Part shown: positions 23,210-32,769 of the stretch, in pieces
Position numbering within the stretch: position 1 is the first letter of the stretch
Layout of the letters: every line of letters begins with the position of its first letter
Assembly (NCBI GenBank): GCA_958510825.1
Contig: OY294047.1
Coordinates: forward strand, 36,615,747 to 36,679,746
Direction of reading: 5' to 3'
DNA length: 64,000 nt
Source of the DNA: Brachypterus glaber
Taxonomy: Eukaryota > Arthropoda > Insecta > Coleoptera > Kateretidae
Translations under genes and position numbers: made by a program
Notes under the pieces: generated by a model
What the model saw: only the letters and a program-made list of their open reading frames with translations
Databases searched by the model: none
Told to the model about the DNA's origin: nothing

Positions 23210-23502
23210 GTTTTGCTTTTTAAAATCGGTTCAAAAATAAAAAAGTTGTATACTTATAAATGTCACTTAATACGTAGGTACCAACATAAAGTTGTTCGAG
23301 TATAAAAAAAATTAAATGATAACTTAAAACCAACAATTTTTAATTTTTTATTTCGTTTTTCCAAGCAAAAAAAAATGGTTTTAAGTTATCATTTTCATTT
23401 TTTTTATAGTTCTCGAACAACTTTAATGTAGGTACCTACGTATTAAGTGACATTTATAAGTATACAAGTTTTTTATTTTTTAACCGATTTTAAAAAGCAA
23501 AA
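23210..23502. mobile_element. Inverted-repeat element, arms about 130 bp
   Basis: GTTTTGCTTTTTAAAATCGG pairs with CCGATTTTAAAAAGCAAAAC. The arms continue through ACTTATAAATGTCACTTAAT and TGATAACTTAAAACCA. Nearly perfect, so relatively young. Confidence 0.8.
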
Positions 23503-23838
23503 CCTAAATTTGTATAGGTTATAAAATTTGTCTTTTGACTTTTTTTCAAAAAACTAGAAAAAGTGCCATTTTTATGGCGTATGGGCCCATTTTGAAGGTC
23601 TTAGAATAACGGGATTTGATTAATTTTCATACTGAATAAATAGTATCTTGTAAGGTTTTATAAAAAATTCAGCTCATTTGAAATAAATTTCAAAATGAGG
23701 CCTCATTTTACGCCTCTATTTTAAACGTTTTTTGTAATAAAACAAAAAAAAATCCCACGATTATTTTACTTTTTGGCTTTATTTGTTCGTATTACTTAAC
23801 AAGAATTAATAAGAATTTTTGATGGAGGTGAAAATTTT

Positions 23839-24128
23839 ATAGTCCGTATAATTATGCAAGATAGGGAACGTTCAAGTATTACGTAACGCTCCTAGGGGGG
23901 GGGTGGGGGTCATTTTGGAGTGTTACGCCTATGTTAATAGTATATGAAAATAGCGTTACAGGGGGGTCCAAAATGATCAAAATTTGCGTTACGTAATACT
24001 TAAACGTTCCCATAGTAATTTAAAATGTTTTTGATACACTACGATTTATGCATAATTATGCTATTTATGCGCCTGTGGTGTAAAACGGGCCGCGTCCCTT
24101 ACTATCTTGCATAACTGGACGGAGTATA
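23839..24128. mobile_element. TIR element with a MITE inserted in its left end
   Basis: Left TATAGTCCGTATAATTATGC and right GCATAACTGGACGGAGTATA are inverted. Removing the MITE at 23874-24011 restores GCAAGATAGTAA, which matches the other arm exactly. Confidence 0.75.
23874..24011. mobile_element. Harbinger-like MITE, TSD ATA
   Basis: 138 bp, GGGAACGTTCAAGTATTACG to CGTAATACTTAAACGTTCCC. ATA is duplicated at 23871-23873 and 24012-24014. G-run and C-free blocks follow the left end (CTAGGGGGGGGGTGGGGGTC). Confidence 0.85.
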
Positions 24129-24198
24129 GATAAATCCATTTTGGATACGCCGTGTAAGCGCATGCGTAAAATCAATTGTTTCAAATGTAGGAATAAAA

Positions 24199-25224
24199 AC
24201 GATTCACTCACCGCAGTAATGAGGAGAATCCAGTGCATGCGCACTGATTCTGTATTGACGTATGCCTAAAATTATTTTAAGGTTATGAAACATTCTTTTG
24301 CAGAATTTTACAAAAATATCTACTTTTTTTTTATGCATATTGTTACACCAGGCAAGCATTTATTTTTTAATTAGCTAAAGCTAAATTATTTAGCCTAGAT
24401 ATAATCCTATTTGATTCTTAAAATATATCGCCTGCTAAATTCTGAAATATCGTATCTGAAAAATGCCCCCCATTAAAAAAAAACACCAAACCAGCAAACT
24501 ACCAAACCAAACCATTATTAACGTTAACCAACGCCTCCCATTAAAAAAAAAAACACCAAACCAAACCATTGTTAACGTAAACCAACGCCTCCCATTAAAA
24601 AAAAACACCAAACCAGCAAACTACCAAACCAAACCATTGTTAACGTAAACCAATGCCCCCATTAAAAAAATCAAACAGAAATTCTTGAGTATTTTAACAA
24701 TATTTTGCTATATATTCTAACAAAAAAACTAGTGTACTGGTAGTAGTAGTTTGGTAGTTTGCTGGTTTGGTGTTTTTTTTTAAATGGGAGGCGTTGGTTT
24801 ACGTTAACAATGGTTTGTTTGGTAGTTTGCTGGTTTGGTGTGTTTTTTTTTTAATGGGAGGCGTTGGTTTACGTTAACAATGGTTTGGTTTGGTAGTTTG
24901 CTGGTTTGGTGTTTTTTTTTTTAATGGAAGGCGTTGGTTTACGTTAATATGGTGTTTTTTTTTTAATTGGAGGCATTTTTCAGGTACAGATATATTTTAG
25001 GAATCAAATAGGATATTTAGGCTAAATAATTTAGCTTTAGCTAATTAAAAAATAAATGCTCGCCTGATGTAACATATGCATAAGAAAAAAGTGGATATTT
25101 TTGTAAAATTCTGCAAAAGAATGTTACATAAGCTTAAAATAATTTTTGGCATACGTTAAAACAAAAATAAGAAAATCAGTGCGCATGCGCTGGATTCTCC
25201 TCATTACTGCGGTGAGTGAATCGT
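24199..25224. mobile_element. Foldback element with internal minisatellites, 8-bp TSD
   Basis: Ends ACGATTCACTCACCGCAGTA and TACTGCGGTGAGTGAATCGT are perfect over 20 bp, and GAATAAAA is duplicated at 24191-24198 and 25225-25232. Each arm is about 250 bp of unique sequence followed by 52-75-bp tandem units built on ACCAAACCAGCAAACTACCA and ACGTAAACCAACGCC, inverted on the other side (24463-24660 against 24740-24960). An 8-bp duplication fits hAT-type transposases. Inverted arms holding tandem units recall Drosophila Foldback. It ends 111 bp before the zinc-finger ATG. Confidence 0.85.
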
Positions 25225-25285
25225 GAATAAAACGCCTGTCATAATTGTCAAACTTTTCATACCGAAGAATCATTCCGAATCAAGG

Positions 25286-25303
25286 TATAAAACGCAGTCA
25301 GTT
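25286..25303 (+). promoter_or_regulatory. Weak core-promoter candidate of the zinc-finger gene
   Basis: TATAAAA (25286-25292) is followed by TCAGTT (25298-25303), the arthropod initiator consensus. The TATA-to-initiator distance is 14 bases, shorter than the usual 28-32, so at most one of the two would be used as such. Only about 100 bp separate the ATG from the foldback upstream. Confidence 0.25.
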
Positions 25304-25335
25304 AATTTATAAAATTGTGTTTTAAGGTATCAGAA

Positions 25336-26580
25336 ATGGAGAATGTTAAAACTGAAGTTAACGAATATTTACCAACTTTAGACGATTTTGATATAAAAGA
25401 TACTCAAACAGAAATACATTTAAAAAAAATACATTACGAAGAAAAAAAGTTTCAGCAAGATCAAGTTAAAATTAAGATAGAGATTGAGGAGCACGACATC
25501 AAAAAGGAAATTGAACAAAAGTATGACGATAACGTTTTTAGAAATGGTAATGTGTGTGAAGTTTGTAATAAAACTTACAAACAATTAAAAAATTTAAGAT
25601 CACATTATAAGATACACTTAGAAGGAAAACAATTTGAATGTGGTCATTGTAACAGCAAGTTTTTATATAAGTCAAATTTAAAAGAACATATTTTAAGTCA
25701 CAGCAAAGAAAAGCCATACACATGCAAAATTTGTAAATCAAAATTCAAGAGAAAATCATATTTATCCGTACATAACAAACTCAAGCACTCTGACGTCATA
25801 AGTTTCATTTGTTCCTATTGCAAAAAGCAGTTCAGAGGAGAAAAACACTTAGAATGGCATATAAGAATTCATACAGGCCCGAAAATATATAATTGTGATT
25901 CTTGTCCTAAGAAATTTAAGCGAAAAGATTACTTGAAAGATCATCTTCTCACGCATTCAGAAGAACGTTCTTTTCAATGTCCACATTGTGACAAGAAGTT
26001 TAAACTCAGATCTAATTGCAGCAAGCACATTCAACTGCATACAGGTTTGGGATTTAAATACAAGTGCGAGTATTGTGATAAAAAGTTTAGAGATAGGAGG
26101 AATTTCAAATATCACACTCGTCAACATACAGGAGAATTTCCATATAATTGCCCGCACTGTGACAAAAAATTCCCTAAACAAGAAAACTTAAACTGGCACA
26201 TTAAACGGCATTCGACAGAAAGACCATTTGAATGCACTGAATGTAAACTCACATTTAAACTACAAATGGACTTAAACTATCATATGCGTCTTCACAAAGA
26301 CGATAAGCCCCATAAATGTACACAATGCCCTATGAAATTTAGAGCTAAAACAGATTTGCACAGGCATGTAAATGGTCATTCTAGAATACACTATGAGTGT
26401 TCAATGTGCTCTATGAAGTATCCAGCAAGAACTACCTTACGATCGCACATGGTAAACATACACGGATATTTTGAAGAAGAAAAACCTTACGAATGTAATC
26501 ATTGTGATAAAAAATTGAAAAACAAGTCAAGTATGCTTAGGCACATAAAAAAAGTACATATTGAAGAAGCAGACCCTTAG
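25336..26580 (+). CDS. C2H2 zinc-finger protein, 12 fingers, C-terminally truncated by a transposon
   Basis: A probable nuclear sequence-specific DNA-binding protein of 414 residues. I start at ATG 25336 (AGAAATGG context); the frame is open upstream only from a TTG at 25315. The N-terminus (1-73) is acidic and lysine-rich with three psi-K-x-E SUMO-type motifs (VKTE 4-7, IKIE 46-49, IKKE 55-58). No ZAD, BTB or KRAB domain is seen. Twelve C2H2 fingers follow from C74 to about residue 408, nearly all spaced C-x2-C-x12-H-x3/4-H. The linkers are mostly non-canonical (HTGPKI, HSEERS, HTGEFP). Finger 12 has KKLKN where the others have KKF. The reading frame is intact and intronless. The TAG stop is formed by TA of the target duplication plus the first G of a Harbinger-like element; before the insertion the frame ran on into a 13th finger (27080-27175). 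A foldback lies just upstream. Specific target and orthologue unknown. Confidence 0.9.
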   Translation: MENVKTEVNEYLPTLDDFDIKDTQTEIHLKKIHYEEKKFQQDQVKIKIEIEEHDIKKEIEQKYDDNVFRNGNVCEVCNKTYKQLKNLRSHYKIHLEGKQFECGHCNSKFLYKSNLKEHILSHSKEKPYTCKICKSKFKRKSYLSVHNKLKHSDVISFICSYCKKQFRGEKHLEWHIRIHTGPKIYNCDSCPKKFKRKDYLKDHLLTHSEERSFQCPHCDKKFKLRSNCSKHIQLHTGLGFKYKCEYCDKKFRDRRNFKYHTRQHTGEFPYNCPHCDKKFPKQENLNWHIKRHSTERPFECTECKLTFKLQMDLNYHMRLHKDDKPHKCTQCPMKFRAKTDLHRHVNGHSRIHYECSMCSMKYPARTTLRSHMVNIHGYFEEEKPYECNHCDKKLKNKSSMLRHIKKVHIEEADP

Positions 26581-27078
26581 GGAGCGTTACGTAACGCTTT
26601 AGGGGGGGTCTCGAAAACGTTACGCCGCGTTACAGAGGGGGAGTGGGTGTCAGTAAAAATGTTACGTAACACTTAAAAAATTATAAACTTATAAAATGTT
26701 TACTGGATCACGTTTTTAACAATCATCTAGGCTTAAAGAGACGGATTCCTTGCAAATTTTATTGCACACGGCGTGGTTAACAGTTCACTAAATCCTCTAA
26801 ACAAAAATAATTAGAGATGGAAAACAATAGCCAATAACCGGTTTTCGGTTAACCGGTTGCGAAAATTACATCAGACCGGTTTTGGGGCAAAACACGGAAG
26901 CAATAACCGGTTAAAAACCGGTTTAAACCATAAAGCAAAATTTCCTTTCATTTTTTTAACTTTTTGTAAAATGTTACGTAACAAATAGGGGGGGGGGTAT
27001 CGAAAATGTTACGCCGCGTTACATGGGGGGGGGTCAAAAATGGCCAAATTTTGCTTTACGTAATACTTGAACGCTCCC
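26580..27078. mobile_element. Composite Harbinger-like insertion, TSD TTA, disrupting the zinc-finger gene
   Basis: Starts GGGAGCGTTACGTAACGC and ends TTACGTAATACTTGAACGCT(CCC), with TTA at 26577-26579 and 27079-27081. Two direct copies of the G-run/GTTACGCCGCGTTACA block (about 26580-26680 and 26960-27078) flank about 280 bp containing ACCGGTT repeats (26836-26930), so it looks like two MITEs carrying an interval between them. It separates fingers 12 and 13. Confidence 0.85.
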
Positions 27079-27079
27079 T

Positions 27080-27175
27080 TACGAATGTGAGCATTGTGAT
27101 AAAAAATAGAAAAACAAGTCCAGTATACTTAAGCACATAAAAGTACTACATTTAAAAAGGAATACCGAGATTTAA
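27080..27175 (+). pseudogene. Stranded 13th zinc finger of the upstream gene
   Basis: Read in the pre-insertion frame (CCT|TAC), it gives YECEHCDKK, a TAG stop at 27107-27109, then KNKSSILKHIKVLHLKRNTE, ending I and TAA at 27173-27175. The nucleotides are close to those of finger 12 (26497-26565), so fingers 12 and 13 arose by a recent internal duplication. The TAG stands where finger 12 has TTG, consistent with decay after the transposon cut the frame. It is not translated from the present start. Confidence 0.85.
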
Positions 27176-27183
27176 AATTTAAA

Positions 27184-27189
27184 AATAAA
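27184..27189 (+). terminator. Poly(A) signal of the original zinc-finger gene
   Basis: AATAAA 9 bp after the ancestral stop codon. A transcript reading through the 499-bp element could still use it. Confidence 0.5.
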
Positions 27190-27529
27190 GTACTTAACCA
27201 ATGATTAACAAAAACTGAAACAAACTAAAACGGATTAATATAAAATAATCCTAATAACTTTTTAAAATGTTATAGTCTAAAACTCATTTTTCCTTTTATA
27301 ATTATCGAAGATAAAGTCAATCCGATTAACCTAGAATTATATAATACGTAAAATTAACTGACGTATTAAGCCTTTTTTTGGAATGTATCTTTTAAGTTTA
27401 TTATTATAACATATTTTCAAGATAGTTTTATGTACATGTTTGGTGATCATTTCAATACAAGCAGTGTAGATATTGGCTGTTCACCAAACATCGGGGTTTT
27501 GTGATTCATTAAGGTTAATAAACTTTAAA

Positions 27530-27745
27530 CAAATAAACTTTTAAAGCTTATTTGTTTTGGAAATCCAACTTTATATTTTTTGCTTACTAGCCTATATGTA
27601 CTTTAGTTATTCAGGTTAATAAAAGTTCATTTGTTTTTGGAAATCCAACTTTATATTTTTTGCTTATTACCCTATAGGTACTTTAGTTATTCAGTTTTAA
27701 AAAAGTTTAATTGTTTTTGAAAATCCAACTATATATTTTGCTTTA
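27530..27745. repeat. 80-bp tandem repeat, about 2.7 units
   Basis: AAATCCAACT starts at 27561, 27641 and 27721, exactly 80 bp apart. Units share TTTGTTTTTGG, TTATATTTTTTGCTTA and GTACTTTAGTTATTCAG. Confidence 0.85.
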
Positions 27746-27931
27746 TGGATTAAATACTTCAAGTTTATTACAATAATAAATTTAAACTATAACAGTTATA
27801 AATATTATAACAACAAAATATATTTCTCTTTATATGTTTCTGAAAATAAAATTTAATTTTGTTATTTATGTTTAAAATACGGTTATTGGCGAATAAATTG
27901 TTATTTTAATAAACGCATTTTTTATTCAAAT

Positions 27932-28076
27932 GAGGAGCTTATTTTCATATTGCAAAAAAGTCCATTTCTTCACTTGTTGGACTTTATTACGCTTTAAAAA
28001 TAAATTTTATTTTTAAAACGCAAAAAGTCCAAAAAGTTAAGAAATGGACTTGTTGCAATATGAAAATGAGCTCCTC
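27932..28076. mobile_element. Hairpin MITE, TSD AAAT
   Basis: GAGGAGCTTATTTTCATATT pairs with AATATGAAAATGAGCTCCTC. AAAT is duplicated at 27928-27931 and 28077-28080. Inner AGTCCATTTCTT and AAAAAGTCC blocks are also inverted. Confidence 0.8.
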
Positions 28077-28113
28077 AAATATACATACTTCTGAATCGTT
28101 TGGTTGTAGTATA

Positions 28114-28793
28114 TACCGGGTGTCCCAACTCTATTTACCCAATGATTTTCTCGAAAACTTAAAGAGATAATCAAATTCTGCGAAAACCATCTTAAATAAG
28201 ACAACTTAAACTATATATTAGCATAAATTTGATACTTTCAACTCTTAAAATTTGGACAGGGAGGCATGGGGTGACATTTTTTTAAATGGAAAGGTGGGTC
28301 GTGTACATCATTTTAAAGCTTATTAAAATCTCCATTTAACTATATATTTTTAAATTATTTTTAATATTTTTTTGGGTTTAAAATATGGTTAAAAATGGGT
28401 ATTTTTGTCAAAATTACTCTAAAACAATCAAACAATTATTTACAAGTTACTAATTTCACGATGAAAAAACGCAAATTATACTTTTAAACTAATTTTAATG
28501 GACATAAATAAAAATTACAAAAAAAATACTTAAAAAATCGAATTTTTTAGCACAAAAAATTAAAGAATCAAAACCTTAAAAAAATTGTTTAAAAAATTAA
28601 AAAATATACAATTTAATAGAGAATTTTATTTGCTTTAAAATGATGTATCACACGACCCCCCTTAAAATTAAAAAAATTCCTCTCCCGTGCCCCTCTGCCC
28701 ACATTTTGAGAGCTGAAAGTATCAAATATATGCTAGAAGATAGTTTAAGTTGTCTAATTTAAGATAGTTTTCGTTTGTAAATAGAGTTGGGAC
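28114..28793. mobile_element. TACCGGGTGTCC foldback element, right tip lost
   Basis: TACCGGGTGTCCCAACTCTA at the left; TAGAGTTGGGACA near 28781-28793 is its inverse without the last bases. The arms share ACTTTCAACTCTTAAAATTT, GGTCGTGT and TTTTAAAGC blocks. The right half recurs at 30036-30256 with an intact ACACCCGGTA tip. Confidence 0.75.
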
Positions 28794-29500
28794 ATGTAAT
28801 GTTCATATAGAACTGTAAAATTGTAAATTTACAGTAAAATCGAGTAAATTTTACATGTATCTGCAACGAATCACATTTACATGCAGAAAAAGTACATACT
28901 TCTTTTTTACAGTGTACCCTGAAGCTTAATTTTGCAAAAAGAAAGTCTTGAACACTCAACATTTACAAACTATGTACCCATAAATGTTATAAATTCACTG
29001 TAAAATGAAGAAACGTTGGACTTTTTGTATTTACAAAGTTTTACATTCGACGCGTAGAAGGCTTTAGTCAAAGATCCTCAACAAGACCTTGTTTGCACAT
29101 TCTTACCTACATCTAGTTTCATTTATAACTTCATGAAAACTCTTCTCGTAAAATCCCATCGAATAAAGGCAAAACCGGGAAAATATTCTTCAAAGTGATT
29201 TTTATTATTCAAAGCTTTTAAGTCGAACAAATGCAAATCGATTGCGTCTAGACATTCTAAGCAACGATTCATAAAAATAACCTATTTTCTATTTACATAA
29301 AAAACATCATATTTTTAAAAATTTATAAATAATATTTCTCACGCGTCAAGGGAGCGTGAAATATTCGGGATAATTTGATATATTTTTATCGAATTTAAAG
29401 CAAAAGTTCGGAAATTTTAAATATTTTAAAATTTATAGGGCATAAATCTTTGATAAAAATTACTCTGGAATGGTTTTTATTACAAAAAATTTAAGCAAGC
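28613..29500 (+). repeat. Direct duplication, copy 1 (empty MITE site)
   Basis: About 890 bp repeated at 30036-31190 with high identity: TTACAGTAAAATCGAGTAAA, GACGCGTAGAAGGCTTTAGT and AGTCGAACAAATGCAAATCG in both. The site GATAAAAATTACTC at 29452-29463 is uninterrupted here and holds a MITE in copy 2. The minus ORF 28759-28962 is accidental. Confidence 0.8.
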
Positions 29501-29774
29501 AAATTTATAAAGATTAAAATGTTAAAAATTAACCATTTATTATAGTAGGCCCACAAATACCTGATATAGGCTTAAACTTTAACCCTGATTAGGGAAACAC
29601 TAAATTTTTCTGATAGTTAAAATTATTGACATAATAGACACTACGTGTATGGTTTAATAACCTGGATTTCAAATCAGTTTTTTACTGCTTTGGTTGACGT
29701 TGGGTAACCCTCTATAGTATAATACCAATAAAACATGAAGTAAGTAATACCTGATTATATATGTATATGATCTA

Positions 29775-30035
29775 CACTGTAAAAAGTTCACCGAATATTC
29801 AGTTACAAATGGATAGGAAATCGGAAGTTATTATCCTCTATGTACAATTGTACTTTAATTGTTGTCCGTCCTTAAATATTAAAGTACGTGACTTTAGAAC
29901 TATAGTGTTTTTAACAAAAATTAAGGTACATTTGTATAGAATTATAACTTCCTATCCCATTGTAACTAAATATTCAGTTCCAAACAGATAGGATCCTATA
30001 CAAATGTACCTTAATTTTTGTTAAAAACACTAGTT
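29775..30035. mobile_element. CACTGTAAAAAG element, partial
   Basis: CACTGTAAAAAGTTCACCGA after TA matches the ends of 57767-59156. Inside are paired blocks such as TGTTTTTAACAAAAATTAAG and its inverse at 30012-30030. The right terminus is missing. Confidence 0.6.
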
Positions 30036-31190
30036 TTAAAGAATAGAGAATTTTATTTGCTTTAAAATATATATCACACGAGCCCCTTTCCATTTAAAAA
30101 AACTTCCTCCCTCTCCGTGCCCTTTTGCCCACATTTTGAGAGCTGAAACTATCAAATATATGCTAAAAGATAGTTTAAGTTGTCTAATTTAAGATGGTTT
30201 TCGCAGAAGTTGATTATCCCTAATAGTTTTTGAGAAAATCGCTGGGACACCCGGTATATTTACTAGATTTTACATGTAATTTTACATGTAATGTTCACAT
30301 AAAACTGTAAAATTGTAGATTTACAGTAAAATCGAGTAAATTTTACATGTATCTGCAACGAATCACACTTACACGCAGAAAAATTACATACTTATTTTTT
30401 ACAGTGTACCCTGACGCTGCTTAATTTTGCAAAAAGGAAGTCTTCAACACTCAACATTTACAAACTATGTACCCATAAAAGTTATATATTCACTGTAAAA
30501 TGAAGATACGTTGGACTTTAAAGTTGTATTTACAAAGTTTTACATTCGACGCGTAGAAGGCTTTAGTCAAAGATCCTCAACAAGACCTTGTTTGCACATT
30601 CTTACCTACATCTAGTTTCATTTAAAATTTCAATGAAAACTCTTCTCGTAAAATCCCATCGAATAAAGGCAAAACCGGGAAAATATTCTTCAAAGTGATT
30701 TTTATTATTCAAAGCTTTTAAGTCGAACAAATGCAAATCGATTGCGTCTAGACATTCTAAGCAACGATTCATAAAAATAACCTATTTTCTATTTACATAA
30801 AAAACATCACATTTTTATAAATTTATAAATAATATTTCTCACGCGTCAAGGGATTGTAAGCGTGAAATATTCGGGTATAATATGATATATTTTTATCGAT
30901 TTTAAAGCAAAGGTTGGGAAATTTTAAATCTTTTAAAATTTATGGGCCGTAAATCTTTGATAAAAAATGAAGCTGAAGTTTGCAACGTTTTTTTTGCAAC
31001 GAAATTTAAAATAGTATATTAAAGCACTTATTCCTTAATAATTCCGCAAGCGGCTTGTTTTCTAAACTTATACTCGCGCGCTAAAAACGTATGTTATGAA
31101 ACTAGTACTTTAATATACTATTTGAATTTTCGTTGCAAACTTCAGCTTCATAAAAATTACTCTGAAAAAGTTTTTATTACAAAAAATTAT
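30036..31190 (+). repeat. Direct duplication, copy 2 (MITE inserted)
   Basis: The same unit as 28613-29500, offset about 1.4 to 1.5 kb. It keeps the ACACCCGGTA tip lost in copy 1 and has an extra 185-bp MITE at 30967-31151. Confidence 0.8.
30967..31151. mobile_element. 185-bp MITE with proven empty site
   Basis: Perfect ends ATGAAGCTGAAGTTTGCAAC and GTTGCAAACTTCAGCTTCAT. AAAAA is duplicated at 30962-30966 and 31152-31156; the paralogue at 29455-29459 has it once. Inner palindrome ATAGTATATTAAAG/CTTTAATATACTAT. Confidence 0.9.
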
Positions 31191-31274
31191 AAATTTTTAT
31201 AAGGGTCACTAAATCGAAACATTTGACGACTAATTTGTTACACACGACAATATTGACTATACATATTAACTATA

Positions 31275-31731
31275 CATATGTATATATGAGGCGTATAGTG
31301 CAAGAGTGGCCCATATGTGTTTTTTTATAAATGTAATAAGGACATCTATATCTTTCATTACATACCACTNNNNNNNNNNNNNNNNNNNNNNNNNNNNNNN
31401 NNNNNNNNNNNNNNNNNNNNNNNNNNNNNNNNNNNNNNNNNNNNNNNNNNNNNNNNNNNNNNNNNNNNNNNNNNNNNNNNNNNNNNNNNNNNNNNNNNNN
31501 NNNNNNNNNNNNNNNNNNNNNNNNNNNNNNNNNNNNNNNNNNNNNNNNNNNNNNNNNNNNNNNNNNNNNGGGTTCCTGAGTTATTAAATAAAAACCGATT
31601 TTTTTAGCCACTTTCAAAGGGGCGTAGCTCCCTTATGACGCATTTTTAGACATATGTTTATAGGAACTTTTTGTCTTTTTTTATGATGTAAAACCATCTG
31701 TTAAAATTTCCGACCCTATTTCAAATACACC

Positions 31732-31733
<2 letters not shown>
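31275..31733. mobile_element. Foldback relative of 15891-17709, containing the assembly gap
   Basis: The right arm (GGTTCCTGAGTTATTAAATA, AGGGGCGTAGCTCCCTTATG, CATATGTTTATAGGAACTTT) matches 16870-16970. It interrupts the repeat that is continuous at 22262-22505. The left arm is mostly hidden by N. Confidence 0.6.
31370..31569. other. Assembly gap, 200 N
   Basis: Exactly 200 N, a conventional scaffold-gap length, so its true size is unknown. ORFs crossing it are meaningless. Confidence 0.95.

Positions 31734-31734
<1 letters not shown>

Positions 31735-31763
<29 letters not shown>
31735..31763. repeat. (TA)n microsatellite
   Basis: About 14 TA units at the right edge of the foldback. Confidence 0.9.
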
Positions 31764-31768
<5 letters not shown>

Positions 31769-32043
31769 TTTTTCAAAGAAAAAACTGACATTCGATTTTT
31801 ATCTTTTAAGAATACGAAAGTTTGTTTTTAATTTTTATTTATCGATAACTTTTTTTCCCACCTTACTCGTATAAATGGAATCATTAAAAAAATCAAGATA
31901 AAAAGAAATAAAAATATAAATACGCACGGATCTGTGGCTACGGAAAATATGTTTGGAATGTGTATGCACGTCTTATAACGCTCTTGACGGAAAGAAGAGA
32001 GCGTGAATGATTCCTCCCCCTTTCTTCGGGGACTTTCTTTCAT

Positions 32044-32732
32044 GAGGAGAACTATAGGTACTAGATTTGTATATCTGTATTTTTAAAAGAATGGCGTCTA
32101 CGGTACTATGGCGTGTAGAAAACGACATAATTTCCATAAACATTCATCGTACGCGTACACATTCTAACATGATGTAAATTCATGTATTTATGTTTTTTTC
32201 TTTATTAAACTGTGACACGGAAATTTAATTTCTTCTACATGCACAAAACAGGGAAATACAAATTTTATAATTTATTACACATTAATTATAATACCCAAGA
32301 ACAATTTAGTGCTTTTGAGCTTTTTAAGAAAGATAAATCATAAAATAGAAAATACAACAAAATTATTAATAACACAGGTCTGCATCAAATTTTTGTACTT
32401 CTCACTGCACGCTAATAATTTTTCTTGTGAGATTTTTTCACATAAAAAATACTTTTTTAGGTAGAAATTTAAGACTGTGACTCGACTGCAACATAGGAGT
32501 AGAGGAATAAAACAAGGCTTTACCGATTTTTTTTAATTGTCAAAATGGAAAAGAATCTGAATTTTTGACACTGCTAACTCAAAAATTATTTAACCTAGAG
32601 AACTGCGGTTTCCGCCGTTAAAAAATCATATTTTTTTGTATCAAATTTTATAAAATTAGTTTTGACAGTTTTTTGTTTTTTCAAGGTGGCGGCGAAAAAT
32701 GTTGAGGGAATTTTTCCCAAAAACTCCATTTT

Positions 32733-32769
<37 letters not shown>

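Noticed and set aside
24463..24648. 61-codon lysine/proline-rich ORF
   Set aside because: It is minisatellite sequence inside a foldback arm.
25298..25303. Firm promoter call for the zinc-finger gene
   Set aside because: The TATA-like and initiator-like words are 14 bases apart, so they do not form a standard pair; kept only as a weak candidate.
25315..25335. Start of the zinc-finger ORF at 25315
   Set aside because: That codon is TTG. The first ATG, in a good context, is at 25336.
31270..31617. ORFs of 93-115 codons near 31.3-31.6 kb
   Set aside because: They run through 200 N of assembly gap.
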